Assembly (NCBI GenBank): GCA_023145575.1
Contig: JAGLDN010000372.1
Location: 1-6,220 of the forward strand
DNA from: Psychromonas sp.
Lineage (GTDB): Bacteria; Pseudomonadota; Gammaproteobacteria; Enterobacterales; Psychromonadaceae
Reading direction: 5' to 3'
DNA: 6,220 nt
In this document: piece by piece, positions 1 through 5,999 of the stretch
Layout of the letters: each line of letters opens with the position of its first letter
Numbering within the stretch: the stretch's first letter is position 1
Translations under genes and position numbers: made by a program
The notes under the pieces: generated by a model
What the model was told of the DNA's origin: nothing
Databases searched by the model: none
Seen by the model: the letters and a program-made list of their open reading frames with translations, nothing else

Positions 1-51
1 CTTTAACAGGTTTTTAATCTAAAATTTTAGCTTACTGCGTAACATCAGTTA
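1..51. mobile_element. Right-hand end of an insertion sequence lying mostly to the left of the window
   Basis: Positions 34-51 (ACTGCGTAACATCAGTTA) are the exact reverse complement of 5982-5999, where the same 18 bases mark the end of a transposase-bearing element. The sequence inside this end (1-33) differs from the sequence inside the other end and has stops in all three forward frames, so it looks like the non-coding end of the element. It includes a perfect 12-base palindrome at 19-30. The body of the element would continue left of position 1. If the proximal end here is the transposase 5' side, its transposase would read leftward, the same direction as the downstream copy. An unrelated element or a MITE with the same terminal repeat is also possible. 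Confidence 0.6.
34..51 (-). repeat. IS terminal inverted repeat, upstream copy
   Basis: These 18 bases match 5982-5999 exactly in opposite orientation. Read inward from the locus side they give TAACTGATGTTACGCAGT. The identity stops abruptly on the interior side, as expected for the two ends of one IS type. The outermost T may be chance, because the flanking bases are AT-rich and the true boundary cannot be fixed from one window. Confidence 0.7.
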
Positions 52-119
52 TAAAGGGCTAAAAGTTTGACCTTAATTGGCCCCGTTAATTGTATACACT
101 GTTTGATTATTTGCATCTC

Positions 120-148
120 TTGTCGGAGGAAAGAAGTAAAGATATACT
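120..148 (+). promoter_or_regulatory. Possible sigma-70 promoter upstream of manB
   Basis: TTGTCG (120-125) and TATACT (143-148) are separated by 17 bases. They match the -35 consensus at 4 of 6 positions and the -10 consensus at 5 of 6. Transcription would start near 155, leaving a leader of about 200 bases that includes the palindromic repeat. The region is AT-rich, so chance matches are likely; this is only the best-spaced candidate I saw. Confidence 0.3.
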
Positions 149-239
149 CAACTGACCTCTTTAAACTATTTAAGTTATGCACTTATAAAGTTGAATCTAA
201 AATTGTATATAAAGAGTAAGCGCATAAATAACTAAAAAA

Positions 240-321
240 TTCACCACTAAGTGGAATGAGAAGGATCAATTTTTACTATTTTCAATGAGTAGCGCAGTGA
301 CTCCGTGTTCTCTGTGGTAAA
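240..321. repeat. Imperfect palindromic intergenic repeat, copy 1
   Basis: The element begins TTCACCAC and ends GTGGTAAA. Its outer arms are imperfectly inverted, and a small internal stem pairs GAGT (287-290) with ACTC (300-303). Its right arm (302-319, ending GTGTTCTCTGTGGT) matches the right arm of the element at 1797-1885 at 16 of 18 positions in the same orientation. The two elements bracket manB. The style resembles the REP/MITE-like CCACAGAGAACAC-type intergenic repeats I recall from marine gammaproteobacteria; that family link is from memory. In RNA it would form a long imperfect hairpin in the manB leader. Confidence 0.6.
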
Positions 322-353
322 CTATTTTCTGTATTTTAAAAACCGGTTACAAA

Positions 354-1781
354 ATGAACGACAAATTAATCGCCTCAACAATCATCAAAGCAAGTGGAGT
401 CGCATTCGGCACTAGTGGTGCACGCGGTTTAGTAACACAATTCACCCCAGATGTTTGCGCAGCATTTGCAGTTGCATTCATTGCAACCATGAAGCGTTAT
501 TTCAACTTTAAAACAGTTGCCATTGCTATTGACAATCGTCCGAGTAGTTATGCTATGGCTCAAGCGTGTTATAGTGCCCTAAAACAATTAAACATTAAAG
601 TTATCTATTACGGCGTAGTACCAACACCGGCTTTAGCTTATGCAGCTCAAAAAGATGCAATGCCAGCTATTATGGTAACAGGAAGTCATATTCCCTTTAA
701 TCGTAACGGCCTAAAATTTTATCGCCCAGACGGTGAAATTAGTAAAGCAGATGAACAAGTTATTATCTCAGAACAAGTCAATTTTACTAATCTTAACAAA
801 CTTGATGAATTAACCGTGAATTCAATGGCTGCTGAAGAATATATAACACGTTATACATCTCTATTCGAAACGCCTTGGCTTACAGGTAAGCGTATAGGGA
901 TTTATGAACACTCAAGTGCGGGGCGTGATCTTTACTACAGAATTTTTCAAAAGCTTGGTGCAACCGTAATATCGCTAGAGCGTACCGATCATTTTGTACA
1001 GATTGATACTGAAGCTGTATCAGAAGAAGATACACAAAAAGCAATTAACTGGTCTAAAGAATTCAATCTCAATGCTATTTTTTCAACAGATGGTGATGGT
1101 GATCGCCCTCTACTTTCCGATGAAAATGGCGTTTGGTTACGTGGTGATATTTTAGGGTTGTTGACAGCCGAAATGTTAAATGTCGAAGCATTGGCTATTC
1201 CGGTGACTTGTAATACGGCAGTTGAATTAAGTAATAAATTTACGCATGTTAAACGGACAAAAATTGGCTCTCCTTATGTCATTGCAGAATTTAAAAATTT
1301 GAACAATAAATTTAAATCTGTAGCAGGCTTTGAAGCTAATGGCGGATTTTTATTGGGAAGTGATTTACAGGTAAATGGTCAAATATTAAAAGCCTTGCCA
1401 ACGCGAGATGCAATCTTGCCCGCTATTATGCTACTATCCGCTGCAAATAAAAGTTTGATCTCAACATTAGTTAATGCCTTGCCAAAACGTTATACCCACA
1501 GTGATAGGATTCAAAACTTTGCTACAGAAAAAAGCCAAGTGATTATTGCTGAAGGAAAAAAAGATCCAAAAAGCTTGTTAGTGAAATTAGGGTTCGATAA
1601 TGCTGAAATTAAAAGTATCGTTGAAACAGATGGGTTAAGGATTACTTTGAAAGATGGTTTAATTATTCATCTTAGACCATCAGGCAACGCACCAGAACTA
1701 CGCTGTTACGCCGAAGCATCTAATTATAAAGCAGCACATAAATGTGTTGGAAAAGCACTTAGCAACATTCAAAAAATATAA
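354..1781 (+). CDS. manB: Phosphomannomutase (alpha-D-phosphohexomutase family)
   Basis: This enzyme interconverts mannose-6-phosphate and mannose-1-phosphate in the cytoplasm, supplying the precursor of GDP-mannose. All four family signatures are visible in the 475 residues. FGTSGARG (18-25) is near the N-terminus. The phosphoserine loop TGSHIP has Ser111 as the expected phosphorylated residue. The Mg-binding loop is DGDGDR (246-251), and the phosphate-binding loop RPSGNAPELR is at 441-450. The sugar-specificity loop reads GFEANGG (325-331) rather than the more common GE(M/P)SGH/A form, so this is a less usual phosphohexomutase branch. Phosphoglucomutase or phosphoglucosamine mutase activity cannot be excluded from sequence, but the gmd neighbour favours mannose. 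No clear Shine-Dalgarno precedes the ATG; it was kept because the signature block starts soon after it. The gene stands apart from gmd by 142 bases containing a repeat. The partner manC is not in the window. Confidence 0.88.
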   Translation: MNDKLIASTIIKASGVAFGTSGARGLVTQFTPDVCAAFAVAFIATMKRYFNFKTVAIAIDNRPSSYAMAQACYSALKQLNIKVIYYGVVPTPALAYAAQKDAMPAIMVTGSHIPFNRNGLKFYRPDGEISKADEQVIISEQVNFTNLNKLDELTVNSMAAEEYITRYTSLFETPWLTGKRIGIYEHSSAGRDLYYRIFQKLGATVISLERTDHFVQIDTEAVSEEDTQKAINWSKEFNLNAIFSTDGDGDRPLLSDENGVWLRGDILGLLTAEMLNVEALAIPVTCNTAVELSNKFTHVKRTKIGSPYVIAEFKNLNNKFKSVAGFEANGGFLLGSDLQVNGQILKALPTRDAILPAIMLLSAANKSLISTLVNALPKRYTHSDRIQNFATEKSQVIIAEGKKDPKSLLVKLGFDNAEIKSIVETDGLRITLKDGLIIHLRPSGNAPELRCYAEASNYKAAHKCVGKALSNIQKI

Positions 1782-1796
1782 AACAACTCTAAATAA

Positions 1797-1885
1797 TTAA
1801 CCACAGGGGGCACTGAGACTTCGTACACAGAGAGAAGCTGTTTTTTCGGTGACGCGCCAAGCGTCTCGGTGTTCTCAGTGGTGAA
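1797..1885. repeat. Imperfect palindromic intergenic repeat, copy 2
   Basis: It starts TTAACCACAGGGGGCACTGAGAC, here written only as its left arm 1797-1819, and ends with an inverted counterpart finishing GTGTTCTCAGTGGTGAA at 1885. A perfect inner stem pairs GACGC (1851-1855) with GCGTC (1861-1865) around a five-base loop. The bases TCGGTG occur directly on both sides of that stem (1846-1851 and 1866-1871). It is related to the element at 240-321 and lies in the same orientation. It fills most of the manB-gmd gap and might act as an mRNA hairpin separating the two genes. There is no run of T after the stem, so I do not call it a terminator. Confidence 0.65.
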
Positions 1886-1923
1886 TACTTTTTCATTTAA
1901 ACATAATTTAAGCAGGAATTCCC

Positions 1924-3051
1924 ATGTCAAAAAATAAAGTTGCATTAATCACAGGTATTACAGGACAAGATGGATCGTATCTTGCGGAATTACTTCTTGA
2001 AAAAGGCTATGAAGTGCATGGTATAAAACGTCGCTCGTCATCATTAAATACCGAACGTGTTGATCATATTTATCAAGATAACCATGAAAAATATCAAAAA
2101 TTCTTTTTGCATTACGGCGATTTAACCGACTCTTCAAACTTAACGCGAATCTTAAAAGACGTACAACCTGATGAAGTTTATAATTTAGGTGCTCAATCAC
2201 ATGTTGCGGTATCATTCGAATGCCCTGAATATACTGCTGATGTAGATGCTATGGGTACACTGCGTTTATTAGAAGCAATACGTTTTTTAGGCATGGAAAA
2301 AACAACTAAGTTTTATCAAGCCTCTACGTCAGAGCTTTACGGTGAAGTACAAGAAATCCCCCAAAAAGAAACAACGCCATTCCACCCTCGTTCACCTTAT
2401 GGAGTTGCAAAAATGTATGCATATTGGATTGTAGTTAACTACCGTGAATCTTATGGTATGTATGCCTGTAACGGTATTTTATTCAACCATGAGTCTCCAC
2501 GCCGCGGCGAAACTTTCGTAACTCGTAAAATTACCCGTGCAATTGCAAATATTTCGCAAGGTTTAGAGTCATGTTTATATATTGGTAATATGGATGCTTT
2601 ACGCGATTGGGGCCATGCTAAAGATTACGTTCGTATGCAATGGATGATGCTACAACAAGACAAAGCAGATGATTTTGTTATTGCAACTGGCAAACAAATT
2701 AGCGTGCGTGAGTTTGTTAAACTATCAGCTAAAGAGCTAGGTATTGAACTGGAATTTACAGGGTCAGGTCTTGATGAAATAGCAACAATAAAATCAATCA
2801 CTGGCGACAATGCCCCTGCATTAAAAGTAGGCGATGTGATAGTTAAGGTTGATCCTCGCTACTTCCGCCCAGCAGAAGTTGAAACATTATTAGGCGACCC
2901 AACAAAAGCAAAAGAAAAACTAGGTTGGGTTCCACAAATCACAGTAGAAGAAATGTGTGCAGAAATGGTTGAGAACGACCTTAACAAAGCCAAGCAACAA
3001 GTAATTTTAAAAAATAATGGTTACAATAACTCTGTTACAGTTGAGTCATAA
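1924..3051 (+). CDS. gmd: GDP-mannose 4,6-dehydratase
   Basis: This short-chain dehydrogenase/reductase uses NADP to convert GDP-D-mannose to GDP-4-keto-6-deoxy-D-mannose, the branch point for fucose, colitose, rhamnose and perosamine. The 375-residue length fits the family (E. coli Gmd is about 373). The Rossmann motif GITGQDG is at residues 11-17. The catalytic set is Thr135, Glu137, Tyr159 and Lys163, within STSELYGE and SPYGVAK. The NHESPRRGETFVTRKI segment (188-203) and RDWGHAKDYV (227-236) are also typical, as is the C-terminal DPRYFRPAEVETLLGDP block (310-326). The start is supported by CAGGAA at 1913-1918, well spaced before the ATG. Only five bases separate its stop from the next ATG, so it is probably co-transcribed with the epimerase-reductase and colD. 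GC content is higher here than downstream: 25 G/C in the 60 bases 1981-2040. Confidence 0.97.
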   Translation: MSKNKVALITGITGQDGSYLAELLLEKGYEVHGIKRRSSSLNTERVDHIYQDNHEKYQKFFLHYGDLTDSSNLTRILKDVQPDEVYNLGAQSHVAVSFECPEYTADVDAMGTLRLLEAIRFLGMEKTTKFYQASTSELYGEVQEIPQKETTPFHPRSPYGVAKMYAYWIVVNYRESYGMYACNGILFNHESPRRGETFVTRKITRAIANISQGLESCLYIGNMDALRDWGHAKDYVRMQWMMLQQDKADDFVIATGKQISVREFVKLSAKELGIELEFTGSGLDEIATIKSITGDNAPALKVGDVIVKVDPRYFRPAEVETLLGDPTKAKEKLGWVPQITVEEMCAEMVENDLNKAKQQVILKNNGYNNSVTVES

Positions 3052-3056
3052 ATAGA

Positions 3057-3983
3057 ATGAAGATTTTATTAACTGGTGCCAATGGAATGGTTGGCAAAAA
3101 TATATTGGTATTTGCAAAATCATACCAGCATGAATTTTTATCTCCAAGTAGTACCGAATTAAATTTGCTTGATGAGCTATCGGTTCAAGAGTATGTAAGA
3201 ACAAATAAGCCAGATATGGTGATTCATGCGGCAGGGATCGTTGGAGGTATTCAGGCTAATATGGCGCAACCTGTTAAGTTTCTTGTAGATAACATGCAGA
3301 TGGGGCTTAATATATTAACCGCCGCTAATGATGGTGGTATCGGTAAAGTTTTAAATCTAAGCAGTTCTTGTATGTATCCTCGCGAAGCACTTAATCCTCT
3401 ATCAGAAGATTTAATTTTAAAAGGCGAATTAGAGCCAACGAATGAAGGCTATGCGCTCGCAAAAATAACAAGTACTCGTTTATGTGAATACATTCGATCA
3501 GAAAATAATGAACGACTCTATAAAACAATAATACCTTGTAATTTATACGGCTGTTTTGATAAGTTTGATCCAAATGATTCTCATATGATCCCTGCTGTTA
3601 TTCGAAAGTTAGATGAGGCGAAAAAAAATAATCAACAAGAGATTGATATTTGGGGGAATGGTGAAGCTAGACGTGAATTTATGTATGCAGAAGATCTTGC
3701 TGATTTTGTGTTTTACGCAATAGATAACTTTGAGAAAATGCCACAAAACTTAAATGTTGGCTTGGGTAAAGATTACACCATCAATGAATACTACCAAGCA
3801 GTCGCAGATGTTGTTGGTTTCAGAGGTTCATTTAAACATGATTTAAGTAAACCTGTTGGTATGAAACAGAAGCTTATTGATGACAAAAAGTTAAAAGAAT
3901 TTGGTTGGGCTTATAAAACAGAATTAAAAATCGGGATCCAGAAAACATATGAATTTTATTTAAGAGAGTATTGTAATGACTAA
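3057..3983 (+). CDS. colC: GDP-L-colitose synthase (Fcl/WcaG-family epimerase-reductase)
   Basis: An NADPH-dependent SDR of the GDP-fucose synthase family that epimerises C5 and reduces the C4 ketone of a GDP-keto-deoxy sugar. The Rossmann motif TGANGMVG is at residues 6-13. The catalytic Ser is in LSSSC (Ser103 by spacing), with Tyr132 and Lys136 as the YxxxK pair. Cys105 and His176 match the acid/base pair (Cys109 and His179) of E. coli Fcl. Its 308 residues are slightly shorter than Fcl. The specific blocks CNLYGCFDKFDP, SHMIPAVI, EFMYAEDLADFVFYAI and the GMKQKL near the C-terminus resemble, from memory, ColC/WbdJ of colitose-containing E. coli O55/O111 more than colanic-acid Fcl. That, plus the colD next to it, makes GDP-4-keto-3,6-dideoxymannose the likely substrate. 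GDP-L-fucose synthase is the alternative. Its last eight bases overlap the first codons of colD, which suggests translational coupling. Confidence 0.85.
   Translation: MKILLTGANGMVGKNILVFAKSYQHEFLSPSSTELNLLDELSVQEYVRTNKPDMVIHAAGIVGGIQANMAQPVKFLVDNMQMGLNILTAANDGGIGKVLNLSSSCMYPREALNPLSEDLILKGELEPTNEGYALAKITSTRLCEYIRSENNERLYKTIIPCNLYGCFDKFDPNDSHMIPAVIRKLDEAKKNNQQEIDIWGNGEARREFMYAEDLADFVFYAIDNFEKMPQNLNVGLGKDYTINEYYQAVADVVGFRGSFKHDLSKPVGMKQKLIDDKKLKEFGWAYKTELKIGIQKTYEFYLREYCND
3962..3968 (+). promoter_or_regulatory. Ribosome binding site supporting the upstream colD start
   Basis: AAGAGAG lies seven bases before the ATG at 3976. It is a reasonable Shine-Dalgarno sequence and marks 3976 as the original colD start. 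The GTG at 4039 has no comparable purine-rich site before it. Confidence 0.55.
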
Positions 3984-5148
3984 TTATAGACTAGCCAGTA
4001 ATAGCTGGGATGAAAATGAATACTCAGCGATTTAGCGAGTGATTGATTCAGATATATTTACAATGGGCAAGGAAGTTGCTAAATATGAAAAAGATTTTGC
4101 GGCGTTCTTCGGTTCGAAATATGCACTAATGGTGAGTTCTGGCTCAACAGCTAATTTATTAATGATTGCATCATTATTTTTTACTAAAAATTCAAAGCTT
4201 AAATTAAAACGTGGAGATGAAGTGATTGTCCCTGCGGTTTCTTGGTCTACGACTCATTTTCCACTACAACAGTATGGTTTAAAGGTTAAGTTTGTTGATA
4301 TTGACCGTCAAACGCTCAATATGGATTTAGCTAAACTAAAAGCGGCGATCACAGAAGATACGAAGGCTATATTATCTGTTAATTTATTAGGTAACCCTAA
4401 TGATTATGATCGGATGAATGAAATTATTGCTGGTCGAGATATATTTATTTTAGAAGATAACTGTGAATCAATGGGCGCTACGATTGATGGTAAGCAAGCG
4501 GGAACCTTCGGTGTAATGGGGACATACAGCTCATTTTTTTCACATCATATTGCAACCATGGAAGGCGGTTGTGTCGTAACTGATGATGAAGAGCTATACC
4601 ATATTTTGCTTTGTATTCGATCTCATGGTTGGACACGTAACTTACCCAAGTTTAACGAAGTAAGTGGTGAAAAGAGTGATGATCCGTTTGAGGAGTCATT
4701 TAAGTTTATGTTACCGGGTTATAACGCTCGCCCATTAGAAATGAGTGGTGCGTTGGGCATTGAACAGTTAAAGAAACTACCTGGTTTTATTGAAACTCGT
4801 CGTAAGAATGCACAACTGTTTCAATCTCTGTTTGTAGACCATCCTTTTATTGATATTCAGAAAGAAACAGGTGCAAGCAGCTGGTTTGGTTTTTCATTAA
4901 TATTGAAAAAAAATGCGCCTTATAGTCGTGCTGAATTGGTTATGTTACTGACTAAGAATGGTATCGAATGTCGGCCGATTGTAACGGGTAATTTTGTAAA
5001 AAATAAAGAAGTACTTAAATACTTTGATTATGAAGTATCGGCAACGCTTGATGCGTCGAAATACCTTGATAAACACGGTTTGTTTGTTGGTAATCACCAG
5101 AACGAAATTAAAAAAGAAATAATGTTGATAGCAAGTATTCTTGCTTGA
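3976..5148 (+). pseudogene. colD: GDP-4-keto-6-deoxymannose 3-dehydratase with in-frame amber codon 20
   Basis: A member of the DegT/DnrJ/EryC1/StrS PLP family that removes the C3 hydroxyl of GDP-4-keto-6-deoxy-D-mannose on the way to GDP-L-colitose. Read from the ATG at 3976 it spans 390 codons before the stop, close to the 388 residues I recall for E. coli ColD. The lysine that normally holds PLP is replaced by His: the motif SSFFSHHIATMEGG has its first His at codon 190 (4543-4545), equivalent to ColD His188. Other family blocks are VSSGSTAN, VPAVSWSTT, EDNCESMGA, HGWTRNLP and LPGYNARPLEMSGALG. Codon 20 is TAG (4033-4035), inside SAI-stop-RVIDSD where the homologue has Gln (CAG); one C-to-T change explains it. 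The rest is uninterrupted. A GTG at 4039 could restart translation and give 369 residues lacking the first 21, but it has no clear ribosome site. Loss of function is likely, not proven; suppression or reinitiation could rescue some product. Confidence 0.85.
4033..4035 (+). other. Premature amber codon in colD
   Basis: TAG occurs in the frame that runs without other stops from 3976 to 5146. The upstream 19 codons (starting MTNYRLASNSWDENEYSAI) read as the normal N-terminus of the ColD family, so the frame before the stop is real coding sequence. The next possible start, GTG, begins three bases after the stop, a spacing compatible with termination-reinitiation. Confidence 0.85.
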
Positions 5149-5208
5149 ATGATTGAAGATCTATCATTACTGTTTTGTAATGTAAATAGTTAAAGTGAAG
5201 AAAATTAG

Positions 5209-5882
5209 ATGAATAAAATACTCAATAAAATACTGAACAAAATAAGATCGCTAGTAAATGTGTATATTTTAAGAGATAAATTTTCATTGGCTGCTAAACA
5301 ATGGATTAAAGATGATGGGGATAATACGCTAAGGTTGGACTATAATTTATCAAGTTCAAGTATAATATTTGATGTAGGAGGTTTTAAGGGAAGTTTGCAG
5401 AAGCGATTTATAATAAATATCAAGCTAATATATATATATTTGAACCTGTATTAGGTTTTTATAATCAAATTAAAAAAAGATTTTTAGACAATGCAAAAAT
5501 TCATACATATAATTATGGGCTATCTGATGTAAATGAAAAGATTGACATTTGCATAGATAATGACGCAAGTTCTACAAAAATAACTGATATTGAAATGTCA
5601 GAAAGTATTCAGTTAAAAAGCATTGTAGAATTTATTGAAAATAATCGAATACACAAGATAGATTTAATTAAAATAAATATTGAGGGTGGGGAGTTTGATT
5701 TGCTACCATCTTTGCTGGATCATGAAATCATAACAAAAGTTGATAACCTACAAATACAATTTCATGAATTTATCGAGAATTCTGAAACAAAAAGAAATAA
5801 TATAAGAAAACAATTAGAAAAAACACATGAATTGACCTACGACTATTATTTCATATGGGAAAATTGGAAAATTAAAAAATGA
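5209..5882 (+). pseudogene. FkbM-family methyltransferase, frameshifted
   Basis: FkbM proteins are SAM-dependent methyltransferases, often O-methylating sugars in polysaccharide clusters. The first part (from 5209) contains the SAM-binding motif I, IIFDVGGFKG (ends about 5391). The frame then runs into a stop at 5452. From 5397 the frame two bases later, read as AEAIYNKYQANIYIFEPV, continues the protein to 5882. It contains FEP, GLSD and the FkbM signature IDLIKINIEGGEFDLLPSL. One missing T in the TTT at 5394-5396 (expected reading GSFAEAIY) joins the halves into about 224 residues, a normal size. No slippery heptamer fits the site. The ATG at 5209 follows TGAAG at 5196-5200. The gene is much more AT-rich than gmd: 14 G/C in the 60 bases 5581-5640. 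The substrate is unknown. A sequencing error is the main alternative. Confidence 0.8.
5212..5244 (+). repeat. Short 12-base tandem repeat at the start of the FkbM gene
   Basis: AATAAAATACTC (5212-5223), AATAAAATACTG (5224-5235) and a partial AACAAAATA (5236-5244) encode NKIL-NKIL-NKI straight after the start Met. The unit is a multiple of three, so a change in copy number would lengthen or shorten the N-terminus without shifting frame. Confidence 0.75.
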
Positions 5883-5981
5883 AGCCATCACTGGTCGCAA
5901 ACTATCATTTAGGAAATAAAATTTTCAATTTAAAAGACAATGATACAAATAGAGATAATTGCTCATATAGTATTTGGTTAT
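5879..5981 (+). pseudogene. N-terminal fragment of a probable glycosyltransferase, cut by an IS
   Basis: The ATG overlaps the FkbM stop as ATGA, typical of an operon. The 34 or so codons before the IS end read MKPSLVANYHLGNKIFNLKDNDTNRDNCSYSIWLL when joined, here cited as codons 1-35. The stretch around DTNRDNC (22-28) recalls the N-terminus of bacterial GT10 (alpha-1,3-fucosyltransferase-type) enzymes as I remember them. That assignment rests on a short segment and is tentative. The frame continues into the IS and stops at 6047-6049, so any product would have only 56 residues with no catalytic domain. The rest of the gene may lie beyond the IS, outside the window. A colitosyl- or fucosyltransferase would suit the neighbouring pathway. 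Confidence 0.5.
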
Positions 5982-5999
5982 TAACTGATGTTACGCAGT
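5982..5999 (+). repeat. IS terminal inverted repeat, downstream copy
   Basis: TAACTGATGTTACGCAGT here is the inverted match of 34-51. It overlaps the transposase stop codon (5991-5993 on the complementary strand), a common compact arrangement in insertion sequences. Confidence 0.75.

Larger units (their letters stand above)
52..353. other. Non-coding region between the IS end and manB
   Basis: About 300 bases with no credible coding frame on either strand. It is AT-rich and holds one plausible sigma-70-like promoter (120-148) and an imperfect palindromic repeat (240-321). No JUMPStart or ops (GGCGGTAG) element, such as often precedes enterobacterial O-antigen clusters, is visible. No rho-independent terminator for an upstream gene was found. 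Confidence 0.6.

Noticed and set aside
77..94. Sigma-54-like promoter (TTGGCCCCG...TTGT)
   Set aside because: The spacing between the GG and the second half-site is one base too long, and the second half-site has TTGT in place of TTGC.
52..353. JUMPStart/ops antitermination element of polysaccharide operons
   Set aside because: No GGCGGTAG or similar sequence is present in the upstream region.
1797..1885. Rho-independent terminator after manB
   Set aside because: The hairpin is imperfect and is not followed immediately by a U-run on the plus strand; its resemblance to the element at 240-321 favours a dispersed repeat.
1958..2215. Open frame of 85 codons on the minus strand
   Set aside because: It lies wholly inside gmd, which has full family motifs, and shows no recognisable motif of its own; it is an antisense shadow.
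2625..2810. Open frame of 61 codons on the minus strand
   Set aside because: It lies inside gmd with no ribosome site or recognisable domain.
3391..3573. Open frame of 60 codons on the minus strand
   Set aside because: It lies inside the colC coding region and has no independent support.
4039..5148. Calling the PLP enzyme a perosamine synthase or other aminotransferase
   Set aside because: The PLP-binding lysine is replaced by His (codon 4543-4545), which fits a 3-dehydratase and not an aminotransferase.
5385..5402. Programmed -1 ribosomal frameshift in the FkbM gene
   Set aside because: There is no X-XXY-YYZ slippery heptamer in the correct frame and no clear downstream stem or pseudoknot; a simple one-base deletion or base-call error explains it better.
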